From: Chloroflexota bacterium | Lineage (GTDB): Bacteria > Chloroflexota > Anaerolineae > Promineifilales > Promineifilaceae | Direction: 5' to 3' | Assembly: GCA_014584575.1 (NCBI GenBank) | Contig: JACTMP010000031.1 | Coordinates: 1 to 64,000 of the forward strand | Length of the DNA: 64,000 nt | Shown: in pieces, positions 17,062 through 25,820 of the stretch | How the letters are laid out: each line of letters starts with the position of its first letter | Numbering within the stretch: position 1 is the stretch's first letter | Notes under the pieces: model-generated | What the model was told of the DNA's origin: nothing | Seen by the model: only the letters and a program-made list of their open reading frames with translations | Database searches by the model: none | Program-made: the position numbers and the translations under genes

Positions 17062-18180
17062 TTACGCAATTACCAACTCAAAGTTTGCCCCGGCTAATGT
17101 CTGCCCATTCACCTGAATCTCCACCCGATGGGCGCCGGGGTAATAGCGGCGGGTGGTGATAGGTTTGAAGGCGTGTTGTTTGCGGATAGGGAGGGATTGA
17201 CGGCCGTACAACGACACATGACGCAATTTGAACACTTTGGGGGCGGTACGGCCGTTGGCCTTCACAAAATGTATCACATAATCCACCACTAACTCCTGCC
17301 GCTCATCTATTTCACTTTGCAGCGTGAAACTGATTTCCAGCGTATTGCCAAAGTGCAGCACCGATGGTGAAACGGCAAGCTGGAGAACGCTGGCTTGCGC
17401 AGCGCCATAACCCAACAATTGCAGCGCCGCCGGATCGCCCGCTTTCACCAGCGAACGCAGGGCATGGCGGATAATCCATTTCCGCTCCGGCGTGGCGTCT
17501 TCCTGCCAGCGCGCCAGGGTAGCCAGCGCCAGGAGGGGATTGTCTTTGGTGATGTCGTTCAGGTGATTGGCGACCGAGCGGCGCACATATTCGGCGGGGT
17601 CATCTTTCAGTTTTTCCAGCAAGGCCAGCGTGGGTGTAGGGTCGGCGATGAACTGGTGCAGGCGCATGCCCCAGGGCAGGCGGGGGCGGGTGCCTTCGCT
17701 CACCAGGCGGCGCACATGGGGGTTCTCGTCCTGTGTCCATTCGTGCAGCACGGCCAGGGTGCGCTCTGGATAACGGATGAGGTACGGCCGTATCGCAAAT
17801 TCGGCTGTGTGGCGTTTGGTAATTTCGTGCATGGCAGTTACGGCCGTGTCGAAATGCGCCAACCCATATAGTTCAATGAACTGGGCTATCGGCCAATAAT
17901 GCCAGCCATCATTGAAGACCCCGTCGGTTGTCACTAATTCGGCATCCAACGTGGCTTGCAACACCGCCCAGGCCGCCGGGAAATCAGGCGGCAAATGGTC
18001 GTGTAGGGCGTGGGTAAAGATGAGTGTGCGTGCTTTCATCTCTTGCCCGTCTAGCTGCGGCGCGATCTGGGCCACAAAGGCAGCAGCAGCAAATGCAGGA
18101 TAGACGGCCGTAATCTGCGCTGCCATCCGCTCGGCCAGTTCCGCGTTGTAGTAATCCTTGAACAGGGTAGATTCACTCAT
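17062..18180 (-). CDS. alkC: AlkC-type DNA glycosylase for alkylated bases
   Basis: The 372-residue protein is built of HEAT-like helical repeats (about 1-270) with the family stretch VRRLVSEGTRPRLPWG near 155-170. It ends in an Ig-like beta domain (about 275-372: VLHFGNTLEISF, RRYYPGAHRVEIQVNG). AlkC enzymes remove 3-methyladenine-type lesions without base flipping. It lies downstream of an Ada-like repair regulator on the same strand, 82 bp apart. Co-regulation in an adaptive response is likely. Confidence 0.85.
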   Translation of the reverse strand: MSESTLFKDYYNAELAERMAAQITAVYPAFAAAAFVAQIAPQLDGQEMKARTLIFTHALHDHLPPDFPAAWAVLQATLDAELVTTDGVFNDGWHYWPIAQFIELYGLAHFDTAVTAMHEITKRHTAEFAIRPYLIRYPERTLAVLHEWTQDENPHVRRLVSEGTRPRLPWGMRLHQFIADPTPTLALLEKLKDDPAEYVRRSVANHLNDITKDNPLLALATLARWQEDATPERKWIIRHALRSLVKAGDPAALQLLGYGAAQASVLQLAVSPSVLHFGNTLEISFTLQSEIDERQELVVDYVIHFVKANGRTAPKVFKLRHVSLYGRQSLPIRKQHAFKPITTRRYYPGAHRVEIQVNGQTLAGANFELVIA

Positions 18181-18237
18181 AAAAATCCTCGATGAATGGA
18201 GTTCAAGAATTATAGGGCAGGGATGGTGAGATTCAAA

Positions 18238-18273
18238 TTCACCCCATCACCCCATCACCCCATCACCCCATCA
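18238..18273. repeat. CACCCCAT tandem octamer array
   Basis: About four exact CACCCCAT units lie between the ada-like gene and alkC. The last codons of the ada-like gene (MMG and stop) are read from the array edge. Confidence 0.85.
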
Positions 18274-19135
18274 TGGTATGCGCCGCTTCCCAGCCGATGA
18301 GTGCCTTTTTGCGGGTAAGACCCCAATGGTAGCCGCCCAGGTTGCCGCTTTTTTGGATGACACGGTGGCAGGGGATGAGATAGGCAATGGGGTTATGGCC
18401 GACGGCCGTGCCCACCGCCCGCGCTGCCTTTTCCTGCCCCGTCGCCCGCGCCAATGTGCTATAGGTCACCAGTGCGCCGGGCGGCACCCGCAGCAGCGCC
18501 ATCCACACCTGAATTTGAAAGTTGGTGCCCTTTAGATACACAGGCAGCGGCGCTGGCCGGTCGGCCGGGGAGAAGATTTGGTTTACGGCCGTAGCCATAC
18601 CCGCTTCGTCTTCCACCAACGTGGCCTGGGGCCAGGCGTGGGCCAGATCAGCATAAGCAGCGGCACGGCCGTTGCCGGTGATAAACGACAGACCACAAAT
18701 ACCCCGTTCCGTTTCCGCCAGCAGCGCCTCGCCAAAAGGGGTGGCCTGAAACCCATAACGAATCGTCAGCCCCGCGCCCCTGGTTTTATATTCACCCGGC
18801 GTCACCGCTTCATGGGTGACAAACAGGTCATGCAAACGGCCCGGCCCGGAAAGCCCGGCGGCATAGGCCGCTTCCAACACGTTTTCCGATTCCGCTAACA
18901 CCTGTTTGGCGTGCTGCATGGTCAGGTATTGCCCAAAACGTTTGGGGCTAATGCCCGCCCACCGGCTGAACAGTCGCTGAAAATGAAATTCGCTCAACCC
19001 CACATGGGCGGCCACATCGGCCAGCGCCGGCTGATTTTGATAATTTTCTTCCAGGTAATGAATCGCCTTTTCCACCAGGTCATAATCGGTGGATGCTTGT
19101 AAGAACATGGCTAAATCCTCCAAAGAGTTTATCAA
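18263..19135 (-). CDS. ada: AraC-type regulator fused to O6-alkylguanine-DNA alkyltransferase (Ada-like)
   Basis: The 290-residue protein has an N-terminal AraC helix-turn-helix pair (about 20-118, HVGLSEFHFQRLFSRWAGISPKRF split over two helices). A methyltransferase domain follows with the acceptor-cysteine motif YLIPCHRVI near 251-259 and a GTKRKKALIGWE-like end. The N-terminal zinc/Cys phosphotriester domain of E. coli Ada is absent, so sensing must differ. It probably activates and repairs alkylation damage. It precedes alkC in the same direction. Confidence 0.9.
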   Translation of the reverse strand: MINSLEDLAMFLQASTDYDLVEKAIHYLEENYQNQPALADVAAHVGLSEFHFQRLFSRWAGISPKRFGQYLTMQHAKQVLAESENVLEAAYAAGLSGPGRLHDLFVTHEAVTPGEYKTRGAGLTIRYGFQATPFGEALLAETERGICGLSFITGNGRAAAYADLAHAWPQATLVEDEAGMATAVNQIFSPADRPAPLPVYLKGTNFQIQVWMALLRVPPGALVTYSTLARATGQEKAARAVGTAVGHNPIAYLIPCHRVIQKSGNLGGYHWGLTRKKALIGWEAAHTMMG

Positions 19136-19539
19136 AATTGGAGATTGGAGATTAGAGATTGAACTTCACAATCTCCAATCTCTAATCTCTAATCTCTAAT
19201 TCCCCATAACTGTAACAAACCGGTCCCCACTTCTCCACCCGATTCTTGCGCCAGGATGGGGTTCGGACGGCTTTCGGACGGCCGTGCCATACACTACCCC
19301 CGATTCACAAGCAAAGACCGGTTTGTAGCGGCCGCTTCAGCGGGAAATACAGCTAAAGCTGTTCCTACAGGCTAAAATTTATACAAACAAGTGATTCCAT
19401 TTTCTAATTCATTGACAACCGACCTGTTACGGCGGTACGATTCCGCCTGTGATTTACAACATCGCTGTCTGAAAAAATGGTTCCTGGTGGCAAACAGCTA
19501 ATACCAGCCACCGACCACTTTTGCAAAGGAGAGACCCAA
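19136..19539. other. Divergent intergenic region with inverted array and promoter
   Basis: It carries the GAGATTGG-type inverted array at 19139-19202 (left units GGAGATTAGAGATT, right units AATCTCTAATCTCT). A short self-complementary stretch around AGCTAAAGCT lies near 19351-19361. A sigma-70-like promoter serves the next gene. One ACGGCCGT lies near 19278. No gene was recognised. Confidence 0.6.
19412..19441 (+). promoter_or_regulatory. Candidate sigma-70 promoter
   Basis: TTGACA at 19412-19417 is followed after 18 bp by TACGAT (19436-19441). It lies about 100 bp upstream of the next start codon and is the best -35 match I noticed in the window. Confidence 0.45.
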
Positions 19540-21432
19540 ATGCAAGCCCTTAAATGCCCATCCTGTAATGCCTCGCTGGATTACGACGGCCGTTCCGAAA
19601 CCATTCGCTGCGAATTTTGCGGCACCACCATCATTGTGCCCGAAAACATGCGCGCCGGCGCCTACCAGGCCGGCTACATGGGCGGCGAATCCCCGGAAAA
19701 GGCTGATAGTATCCACCGAATTTTAGAACTGGTGCATCACGGGCAAAAGATTGAAGCCATCAAACTATACCGGGAAACATTTGGCGTGGGCTTAAAAGAA
19801 GCCAAAGATATTGTAGACCATCTGGAGAAGGGGCAGCCAACGGCCGTGACCTACACCACCGTTACCACCACCTCCGGCAACAACAGTTGTGGCTGCCTGG
19901 TAGCCATTGTGATCATCCTGTTTACGCTGGGCATTGTGGTAGCGGCCATGGTACCTTTTGCCACCATCACCCGGGTCATCGAAGACCCCCAGACGTTTAT
20001 CCAACAGGTATCCGAAGGTGACGTGCAAACTTTTGTCCAGGAAGTGAGTCAGGTAGCCACCATTAACCGAACCATCCAGAATAATCCCCTGGTTGTCACC
20101 AGCGGCGGCGATGGCCTGGGGGCTGATTTGATCATTGAGAACTGGCAGTATAACAACAATGCCAATGACATTTACCTGAGCTATACCGAAGAAAAAGAAG
20201 GCAACCGCCTGGTGCGTTGGGAAACAAAAGTAGGCGATTCGAGCAACAACCTCAGCTTCAATGTCGGTTTTGATAACCAACAGGTCTACCACACCAGCGG
20301 CAGTACCCTGTATGCCCTCAACCGGGTCAGTGGGGAACAGGCATGGCAAACCAATCTGAGCGACATTGTAGACCAGCGCTGTTATGGCTGCCTGCGCTCC
20401 GACCAGGGTGTGGTGGTGGCGCTGACAGCCGACAACACCTTGTTCGGCGTCAATTCCAAAACAGGCCAGACCTTATGGCAGGCGCGCCTGGAAAATGATA
20501 GCCCGGTTTACATGGAGGAAGGCTTTGTGGCGCTGGCAATCTTAAAGGATAAGGTGGCCGTGTTGGACGAATCAGCAAACGCCGGAGCTTTTGGCTTTGC
20601 CTTGAAACTCTTTGATCTGAACAGCGGCGAACTGACGCAAGAAATGGTGCCCATGTGCCCGGATGTTGATAATTTCTTTGACCCGGCTCCATTTGGTTAC
20701 TACGACCAGGTCTTTATTGATGAGACGCAAGATCGCCTCTTCTTCCTGTGGGGCACATCCATCAATGGCGCAGAATGTCTGGAAGAGTGGAGTCCGGAAA
20801 CCGGGCAACCCATCTGGCAAACGCGCCTGCCAGGGGAGGCCAGTATCTCTTCATCTATCGGTCGTGGCATTGTCACCGAGTGGAATTTTTCGCCTTATTT
20901 CGCCTTCGACGGCGACACTTTAATGCTACCGGCTTATGACTCGTCCATTCAAGGAACAGTCCTGGCTGACTTAAGCAGCGGGGAGATCGTTTTCTCGCTG
21001 ATGGACAATGATTATGAGATGTGGCCGATTGGTGTGCAGGGGGACACGGCCGTGGTCTGGGTGGAACGGCAGCGCGGCAGCAAACAGGTGGAAGTGTGGG
21101 GGTTGGACAGGACCAGCGGGGAGCGGCGCTGGCAGCACCCCCTTAATGCCCAATATCTGTTTGAAATGGACCCCTTTAACGATCAATGGACGTATGAACT
21201 GACGGATACAGGCTTATATATCGTGCAACTATTCGCTACCCCCAACCCGCCGGAACTACTGGTACAGTCACTTAATACGGCTACCGGCGCGCTCAATTAT
21301 GAAGTGAAAAATACACTGGCGGACGATTTCTGGCGTGGCCTTGCTCGCTCACCCGGCCATCTTTACCTGACTATCCGGGCGCTAATCGGTGTAGACCTGC
21401 AAAGTGGGCAGGCGGGAAAGGAATGGCCGTGA
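19540..21432 (+). CDS. Zinc-ribbon / L7L12-C-like / beta-propeller membrane protein
   Basis: From ATG 19540 (AAAGGAGA upstream; the longer start at 19477 has none) the protein has 630 residues. Residues 5-30 form a zinc ribbon (CPSCN...CEFCG). About 50-85 resembles the C-terminal domain of ribosomal L7/L12 (AIKLYRETFGVGLKEAKDIV). One membrane helix follows (CLVAIVIILFTLGIVVAAMV). The rest is a PQQ-type propeller with repeated W-A/G blades (SGEQAWQT, TGQTLWQA, TGQPIWQT, SGERRWQH). The N-terminal domains face the cytoplasm and the propeller is outside. Function unknown; a sensor or scaffold is possible. Confidence 0.75.
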   Translation: MQALKCPSCNASLDYDGRSETIRCEFCGTTIIVPENMRAGAYQAGYMGGESPEKADSIHRILELVHHGQKIEAIKLYRETFGVGLKEAKDIVDHLEKGQPTAVTYTTVTTTSGNNSCGCLVAIVIILFTLGIVVAAMVPFATITRVIEDPQTFIQQVSEGDVQTFVQEVSQVATINRTIQNNPLVVTSGGDGLGADLIIENWQYNNNANDIYLSYTEEKEGNRLVRWETKVGDSSNNLSFNVGFDNQQVYHTSGSTLYALNRVSGEQAWQTNLSDIVDQRCYGCLRSDQGVVVALTADNTLFGVNSKTGQTLWQARLENDSPVYMEEGFVALAILKDKVAVLDESANAGAFGFALKLFDLNSGELTQEMVPMCPDVDNFFDPAPFGYYDQVFIDETQDRLFFLWGTSINGAECLEEWSPETGQPIWQTRLPGEASISSSIGRGIVTEWNFSPYFAFDGDTLMLPAYDSSIQGTVLADLSSGEIVFSLMDNDYEMWPIGVQGDTAVVWVERQRGSKQVEVWGLDRTSGERRWQHPLNAQYLFEMDPFNDQWTYELTDTGLYIVQLFATPNPPELLVQSLNTATGALNYEVKNTLADDFWRGLARSPGHLYLTIRALIGVDLQSGQAGKEWP

Positions 21433-21494
21433 TGTGTGATGCGTGATGCGTGACTCGTTTCGCATCACGCATCATGAGTCACGCATCACGTATG
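21430..21494. repeat. GTGATGCG-unit inverted array
   Basis: Units of the GTGATGCGTGA type are followed by CGCATCACGCATCA and TCACGCATCAC. The array fills the gap between the propeller gene and the acyl-AMP ligase and ends against the latter's ATG. Confidence 0.85.
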
Positions 21495-23186
21495 CTGACA
21501 CTGGCAACACGGCCGTCCTTCCATACCTTACTTGATGCTCTGGCGCTGACGGCCGTAGACCCCACCCCACCCGCCATCATCTACCTGCAAACGGACAGCC
21601 CGCCGCAAACCATCTCACGCGAGATGTTTCGGCGGGCTGTTACTGGTTATGCGAGCGGGCTGAGGGGGTTGGGGATTCAGCCGGGCGAGTTGGTCATCAT
21701 CGCCCACACCCAAAACCTGGAAAGCATCTACGCCTTTTGGGGGGCGCTGCTCATCGGCGCCGTTCCCTCTATGTTCCCCACCCTCACCGAAAAGCTAGAC
21801 GCCGATGTGTACATGCAGCACATGGCCGAACTGGTGCGCCTCTCAGCCGTTAAAGCGGTGCTGACGACGGACGAATTTGCGCCGCAGTTACAAACGGCCG
21901 TAACCTGCCTGGTGTATGGTTCAAAGGAGATTGGGAGATTAGAGATTAGAGATTCAATCTCCAATCTCCAATCTCTAGTCTCCCAATCCCCTGATCCCCA
22001 ATCCATTGCCTTTTTGCAACACTCCTCCGGCACCACCGGGATGCAAAAAGGGGTGGCGCTGACGCACACGGCCGTACTTAACCAGTTGGCCGCCTACAGC
22101 GACGCCCTGCATTTGCATGCGCAAGATGTCATTGTCAGTTGGCTGCCGCTGTATCACGACATGGGGCTGATTGCCGGCTTTTTGCTGCCGCTGGTGCAGG
22201 GCATTCCCCTGGTGCTGATGTCTCCCTTTGATTGGGTCAGCCATCCCGCGCTGCTGCTGCGGGCCATTCACGACTACCAGGGCACGCTCTGCTGGCTGCC
22301 CAACTTTGCCTACAACCACTGCGCCCGCCGCATCCGCGCCCGCGACAAAGAGGGGCTGTCGCTGGCTTCCATGCGTCTGTTCATCAACTGCTCTGAACCG
22401 GTGCGGTATGACAGCCACCAGTTATTCCTGGCGGCTTTTGCCGAAAACGGCATCCGCCCGGAAATACTCGGCGTCAGTTATGCCATGGCCGAAAACACGT
22501 TTGCCGTCACCCAGACTGTGCCGGGGCGCACGGCCGTGCTGGACACCATAGACGAACAATCCCTCACCCACAAGCAATATGCACAGCCGGTAGCGGCCGA
22601 CCATCCCCAGGCAGCCGTCAAAGTGTCCTGCGGGCCGGTGATTGCGGGGACGGAGGTGGCTGTGTGGGATGCGGACGGCCGTACCCTGCCCGACCGCTGC
22701 GTGGGCGAAATTGCCATCCGCAGCAATTGTATGCTCACCGAATACTACCGGCGGCCTGATTTACGGCCGTTCGTGAACGGCTGGTACAAAACCGGCGACA
22801 AAGGGTACATGGTAGGTGACCAGGTTTTTGTCATCGGCCGCGCCAAAGACCTGATCATCAACGCCGGTAAAAATGTCTATCCACAGGATATTGAGGCCAT
22901 CGTCAACGACGTGCCCGGCGTTCATGCCGGGCGGGCGGTCTGTTTTGGTGTGCCGGATGAAAAAGAGGGCACGGAACTCATTGCCGTCGTCGCCGAAGTG
23001 AAAACGGATGACCCCGCCGAACGCAAGGAGATCAACAAAGTGATCCGCCAGGAAGTGGCCCGGCAAAGCGGCGTCAGCGTCAGCTTCGTGCATCTGGTTG
23101 GCCCCCACTGGCTGTTGAAAACCTCCAGCGGCAAAATCGCCCGCGCCGCCAACCGGGAGAAGTGGCAGGCAGAAATTGGCAATTGA
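21492..23186 (+). CDS. Fatty-acyl-AMP ligase / acyl-CoA synthetase-like enzyme
   Basis: Adenylate-forming enzyme of 564 residues from ATG 21492; an upstream frame from 21450 only translates a repeat array. The P-loop is SSGTTGMQKG (near 177-186). SWLPLYHDMGLI and NCSEPV are typical of FAAL-type enzymes that activate fatty acids for polyketide or lipid synthases. YKTGDKGY, the hinge GRAKDLIINAGKN and the C-terminal Lys motif KTSSGKI are intact. About 22 residues just before the P-loop (KEIGRLEIRDS and onward) are encoded by a GAGATTGG-type array inserted in frame. No acyl carrier protein or synthase is adjacent. Confidence 0.88.
   Translation: MLTLATRPSFHTLLDALALTAVDPTPPAIIYLQTDSPPQTISREMFRRAVTGYASGLRGLGIQPGELVIIAHTQNLESIYAFWGALLIGAVPSMFPTLTEKLDADVYMQHMAELVRLSAVKAVLTTDEFAPQLQTAVTCLVYGSKEIGRLEIRDSISNLQSLVSQSPDPQSIAFLQHSSGTTGMQKGVALTHTAVLNQLAAYSDALHLHAQDVIVSWLPLYHDMGLIAGFLLPLVQGIPLVLMSPFDWVSHPALLLRAIHDYQGTLCWLPNFAYNHCARRIRARDKEGLSLASMRLFINCSEPVRYDSHQLFLAAFAENGIRPEILGVSYAMAENTFAVTQTVPGRTAVLDTIDEQSLTHKQYAQPVAADHPQAAVKVSCGPVIAGTEVAVWDADGRTLPDRCVGEIAIRSNCMLTEYYRRPDLRPFVNGWYKTGDKGYMVGDQVFVIGRAKDLIINAGKNVYPQDIEAIVNDVPGVHAGRAVCFGVPDEKEGTELIAVVAEVKTDDPAERKEINKVIRQEVARQSGVSVSFVHLVGPHWLLKTSSGKIARAANREKWQAEIGN
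21925..21990. repeat. GAGATTGG-unit inverted array inside the acyl-AMP ligase gene
   Basis: Left units GGAGATTGGGAGATTAGAG are followed by right units CAATCTCCAATCTCC. The insertion keeps the frame and lies in a linker just upstream of the ATP-binding loop. The same unit family is seen at 9958-10050, 19139-19202 and 48218-48288. Confidence 0.85.
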
Positions 23187-23200
23187 TAATTGCCAATTTG

Positions 23201-24610
23201 TTAGCCAATCAATACCGGCTCCTCAGGATAATGCAGCAGGCTGCTTTCCCGGCTGCGGCTGAGAAGCACCAGCACGATGGTTAAGGCCCCCAGGCGGCCC
23301 CAAAACATCATAAAAATGATGATCAACTGCCCCACAGGATTTAGCTGGCCGGTGACGTTTAACGTCAGGCCGCAGGTCGAAAAGGCGGAGACGACCTCAA
23401 ACAGCGCCGGGCCAAGTTCCAGGGGATGCGTCAGGAGCAGCAGCCAGGTAGCCAGACCGCATACAAAGAGGCTGACGATGAGTACGGCCGTCGCCCGTTT
23501 CACAATGCGCGTGGGGATCGAACGCTTGAAAGCGTTCACTCCGGACGTCCCGCGCAAGAAACTCCACATCACCGCCAACAGCACCACCAGGGTGCCGGTG
23601 GTAATGCCGCCACCCATCGAAGCCGGGCCGCTGCCCACAAACATCAGCCCCACCAACACCAACTGGCTTTCCGGCTGCACCAGCGCAAAATTTTCCAGCC
23701 CCGGAAAGCCGGCCGTGCGCGCCGATACCGACTGAAACCAGGTCTGCACCAGTTTCTCGTCTAAAGACAGGTCAGCCGCCACCCCCCTGGTGGCCTCCGG
23801 CAAATACAAAGCCACCCAACCCACCAGGATGAGCGCCAGTGTGACCAGCAGCGTCAGCCGGGTATGCAGCGATAGCCGCCGCTGCCGCCGGTACATCAAC
23901 AGACTATGAAAGACCGGCAGCCCCAGGCCACCCAATATCACCAACACACCTAAAATAATGAGGGTGGGGTTATCGTTGGGGATGCCGTTTGGATAGGCAG
24001 GCGTCCCCCAGAACAGATCAAACCCGGCATTACAAAAGGCGGCGACGGCATGAAAGATGGCATAAAACAAAACCCGGTCAGAAGGCACAATATCGGTCTA
24101 CCGCCAGTACACAAAGAGAACGGCCGCGCCAACCGCCTCTATCACAAACATGCCCGTCAGGATACGCCCCAGGTAATGGGAAATGAGCGAAGGGTTTTGC
24201 AGGCCCAATGAATCGGCCAGCAGCAGGCGATTGGGCAAGGAGACACGGCGGCCAGAAGCGCGCAGCAGCAGGGCGACCAAAGCCATATAACCCAGGCCAC
24301 CCATTTGAATGAGCACCAGGAGAATGATTTGCCCGGGAAAGGTGAAGTCGGTGCTTGTGGTTAGCAGCGCCATACCGGTGACGGTGACGGCCGAAGTGGC
24401 CGTAAACAAGGCTTGCGTGAAAGTGATGGGCCGGGTGGTGACACCCGGCAGCAGCCAGAGCAGCAGCGTGCCCACCAGGATGAGGGTGAGCAGACCCCCA
24501 ATCGGCCGTAGCGGCGAGGGGATATGGTGAATGGGGTGCTGGAAAACGGCCGTGCCCGGCAACCGAATCACCCGTTGGCGTTTGCGCCCGAAGGTGAGGC
24601 GACCTTTCAT
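23201..24610 (-). pseudogene. trkH: TrkH-type potassium channel subunit interrupted by an in-frame TAG
   Basis: Two collinear open frames in the same phase (24610-24098 and 24097-23201) together encode about 469 residues, the normal TrkH length. They are split only by TAG at 24100-24098, after FVYWR and before TDIVPSDRVLFY. All four selectivity-loop regions are present (SAVTVTGM, FCNAGFD, SARTAGF, STCGLT), with the expected membrane helices. The start overlaps the trkA stop (ATGA). Either the system is freshly inactivated, the base is a sequencing or assembly error, or the two halves assemble or are read through. TAG ends other genes here (for example at 1812-1814), so general recoding is unlikely. 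Confidence 0.8.
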
Positions 24611-25275
24611 CGTTGCTCGCTGAATCGGGTCAGGCTTTGATGTGTGCCCAGGAGGATCAGGGTGTCCGCCGGCTGCAAGATTACATCATCGGCCGGGGAG
24701 ACAATCATCTCCTCCTGGCGCTTCAACAGCAGCAGCGTCAATTCATACACGCTGTTAAACGGCACATCGCCCACCCGTTTACCCACCAACGGCGGCGGCA
24801 GCAGCGTTTCCATGATGCTGTAATCATTTTGCAGGGGCAGCCGGTTGATGATGGCCGGGTAGGCCAGCTCGTCGGCCAGCCAGACGCCGCTGTCACGCAC
24901 CGGCGTCACCACCCGGTTAGCGCCCAATCGCTGCAAAATTTCACGCTGGCGATTGGTGTCGGCCCGGCAGACCACATTTTTCACCCCCAACTGTTTCAAT
25001 AAATCATGCACCAGAATGGTCGCTTCAAAATCATCACCAATGGCGACAACGGCCGTGTCAAATGAAGAAATATCCGCCTCTTGCAGCGCGGCCTCATTGG
25101 TGGCATCCAGCATGACGGCCTGGGTGATGTGGGGGGCAATCTCCTGTACCGGCCCCATTTGCCCATCAATGCCCAACACCTCATACCCCAGCTCTTCCAG
25201 CCGCCGCGCCAGCGCCGTGCCAAACCGCCCCAGGCCAATAACCACAAACTCTTACTGCGATTTCTGACGTTTCAT
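24607..25275 (-). pseudogene. trkA: TrkA/KtrA-type RCK regulator with a stop at codon 8
   Basis: The ATG at 25275 has a GGAGGG site and begins MKRQKSQ, then TAA (25254-25252), then EFVVIGLGRFGTALA in the same frame. Without the stop this is a standard about 222-residue K+ uptake regulator: an NAD-binding RCK_N domain (VIGLGRFGTALARRL, MLDATNEAAL, VVAIGDDFEAT) and a RCK_C domain from about 140. A GTG at 25245 could restart translation with no loss of the Rossmann core but has only a weak AAGAG site. Together with the stop in trkH, it indicates decay of the operon or two base errors. Confidence 0.75.
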
Positions 25276-25585
25276 AATCCCTCCGGTAGATGCTGCCGAA
25301 GTATAATCACGCCACCGCAAACCTTCAAAACGCAACAAAAAAGCCCCGGTATGAAAAGCACCAGAGCAGAAACACCTCATAGGGAGGATTAAAAAAGCGC
25401 CGCGCCCCGGGGACGAACCCTTGGGGCGCGGCAGTTGTTATTTGCCTGGCCGGTTTGATGCCGGACGCAGCCAGGAACGGGCCGTGCTTCCTCTTGAACC
25501 TCGGCCGAGAAGGGTCGAAAGCGGTTGCTTCAACCGCCGTTCCCCGCCCGGCAATTCCGGTGGAGCCAACCTCCTGAAGGGGAAT
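25276..25585. other. Region between trkA and the retroelement template repeat
   Basis: No gene is supported on either strand. It holds the 3' flank of the template repeat and the GC-rich terminator at 25391-25431. In canonical cassettes an accessory gene and reverse transcriptase would be sought in this direction; neither is present. Confidence 0.5.
25391..25431 (-). terminator. Strong terminator downstream of the template repeat
   Basis: On the minus strand CCGCGCCCC pairs with GGGGCGCGG (25423-25431 with 25400-25408) and is followed by six Ts (25396-25391). It would end a transcript running through target gene, variable repeat and template repeat, defining a template RNA end about 190 bases past the repeat. 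Confidence 0.75.
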
Positions 25586-25662
25586 GAGCCGACCACCCCA
25601 CACGAAAACCGTTGTTGTCGTTCCTGTTGTCGTGGTTGTGGTTGCGGTACGCCGCCCGCGCG
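25586..25662 (-). repeat. Template repeat (TR) of a diversity-generating retroelement
   Basis: A 77-bp segment aligns without gaps to the 3' end of the target gene (25838-25914). In target-gene orientation it is Asn/His-codon rich and would read AAYRNHNHDNRNDNNGFRVG. Of its 18 adenines 15 differ in the variable repeat (to G, T or C); none of the other 59 positions differs. Adenine-only difference is the hallmark of mutagenic retrohoming from a template RNA. The template is not part of any gene. No reverse transcriptase is found beside it. Confidence 0.92.
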
Positions 25663-25717
25663 GTTTCGGCCGTCCCTGCCACAGGTATTATCCCGCAGCA
25701 ACGGGATTATAACGCAT

Positions 25718-25783
25718 GGTTGCCAGGGGGACACCCCCTGGCAACCCCCGCAGAGGATCAGAGGGCGGCAGAAGACTGCCGCC
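25718..25783. repeat. Two strong hairpins between template and variable repeats
   Basis: GGTTGCCAGGGGG (25718-25730) and its exact complement (25734-25746) leave a 3-base loop. GGCGGCAG (25764-25771) pairs with CTGCCGCC (25776-25783) around a 4-base loop. The second, an 8-bp GC stem with tetraloop about 55 bp past the variable repeat, resembles the cruciform-type hairpins needed next to the variable repeat in studied retroelements. A 16-bp tandem repeat (AGATCAGAGGGTTCAG) fills 25786-25827. Confidence 0.75.
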
Positions 25784-25820
25784 AGAGATCAGAGGGTTCA
25801 GAGATCAGAGGGTTCAGAGG

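Noticed and set aside
18238-18273. CRISPR-like array
   Set aside because: Units of 8 bp without spacers. None of the short-unit arrays in the window has the 25-40 bp repeat and unique spacer pattern of CRISPR.
23201-25275. Stop-codon recoding (TAG or TAA as sense) to explain the trk genes
   Set aside because: Other intact genes in the window end at TAG and TAA at the expected places, so general recoding does not fit.
25325-25603. Minus-strand frame across the template repeat as a gene (possible DGR accessory protein)
   Set aside because: It only runs through the template repeat and terminator; composition is not that of the helical Avd family and it has no ribosome site.
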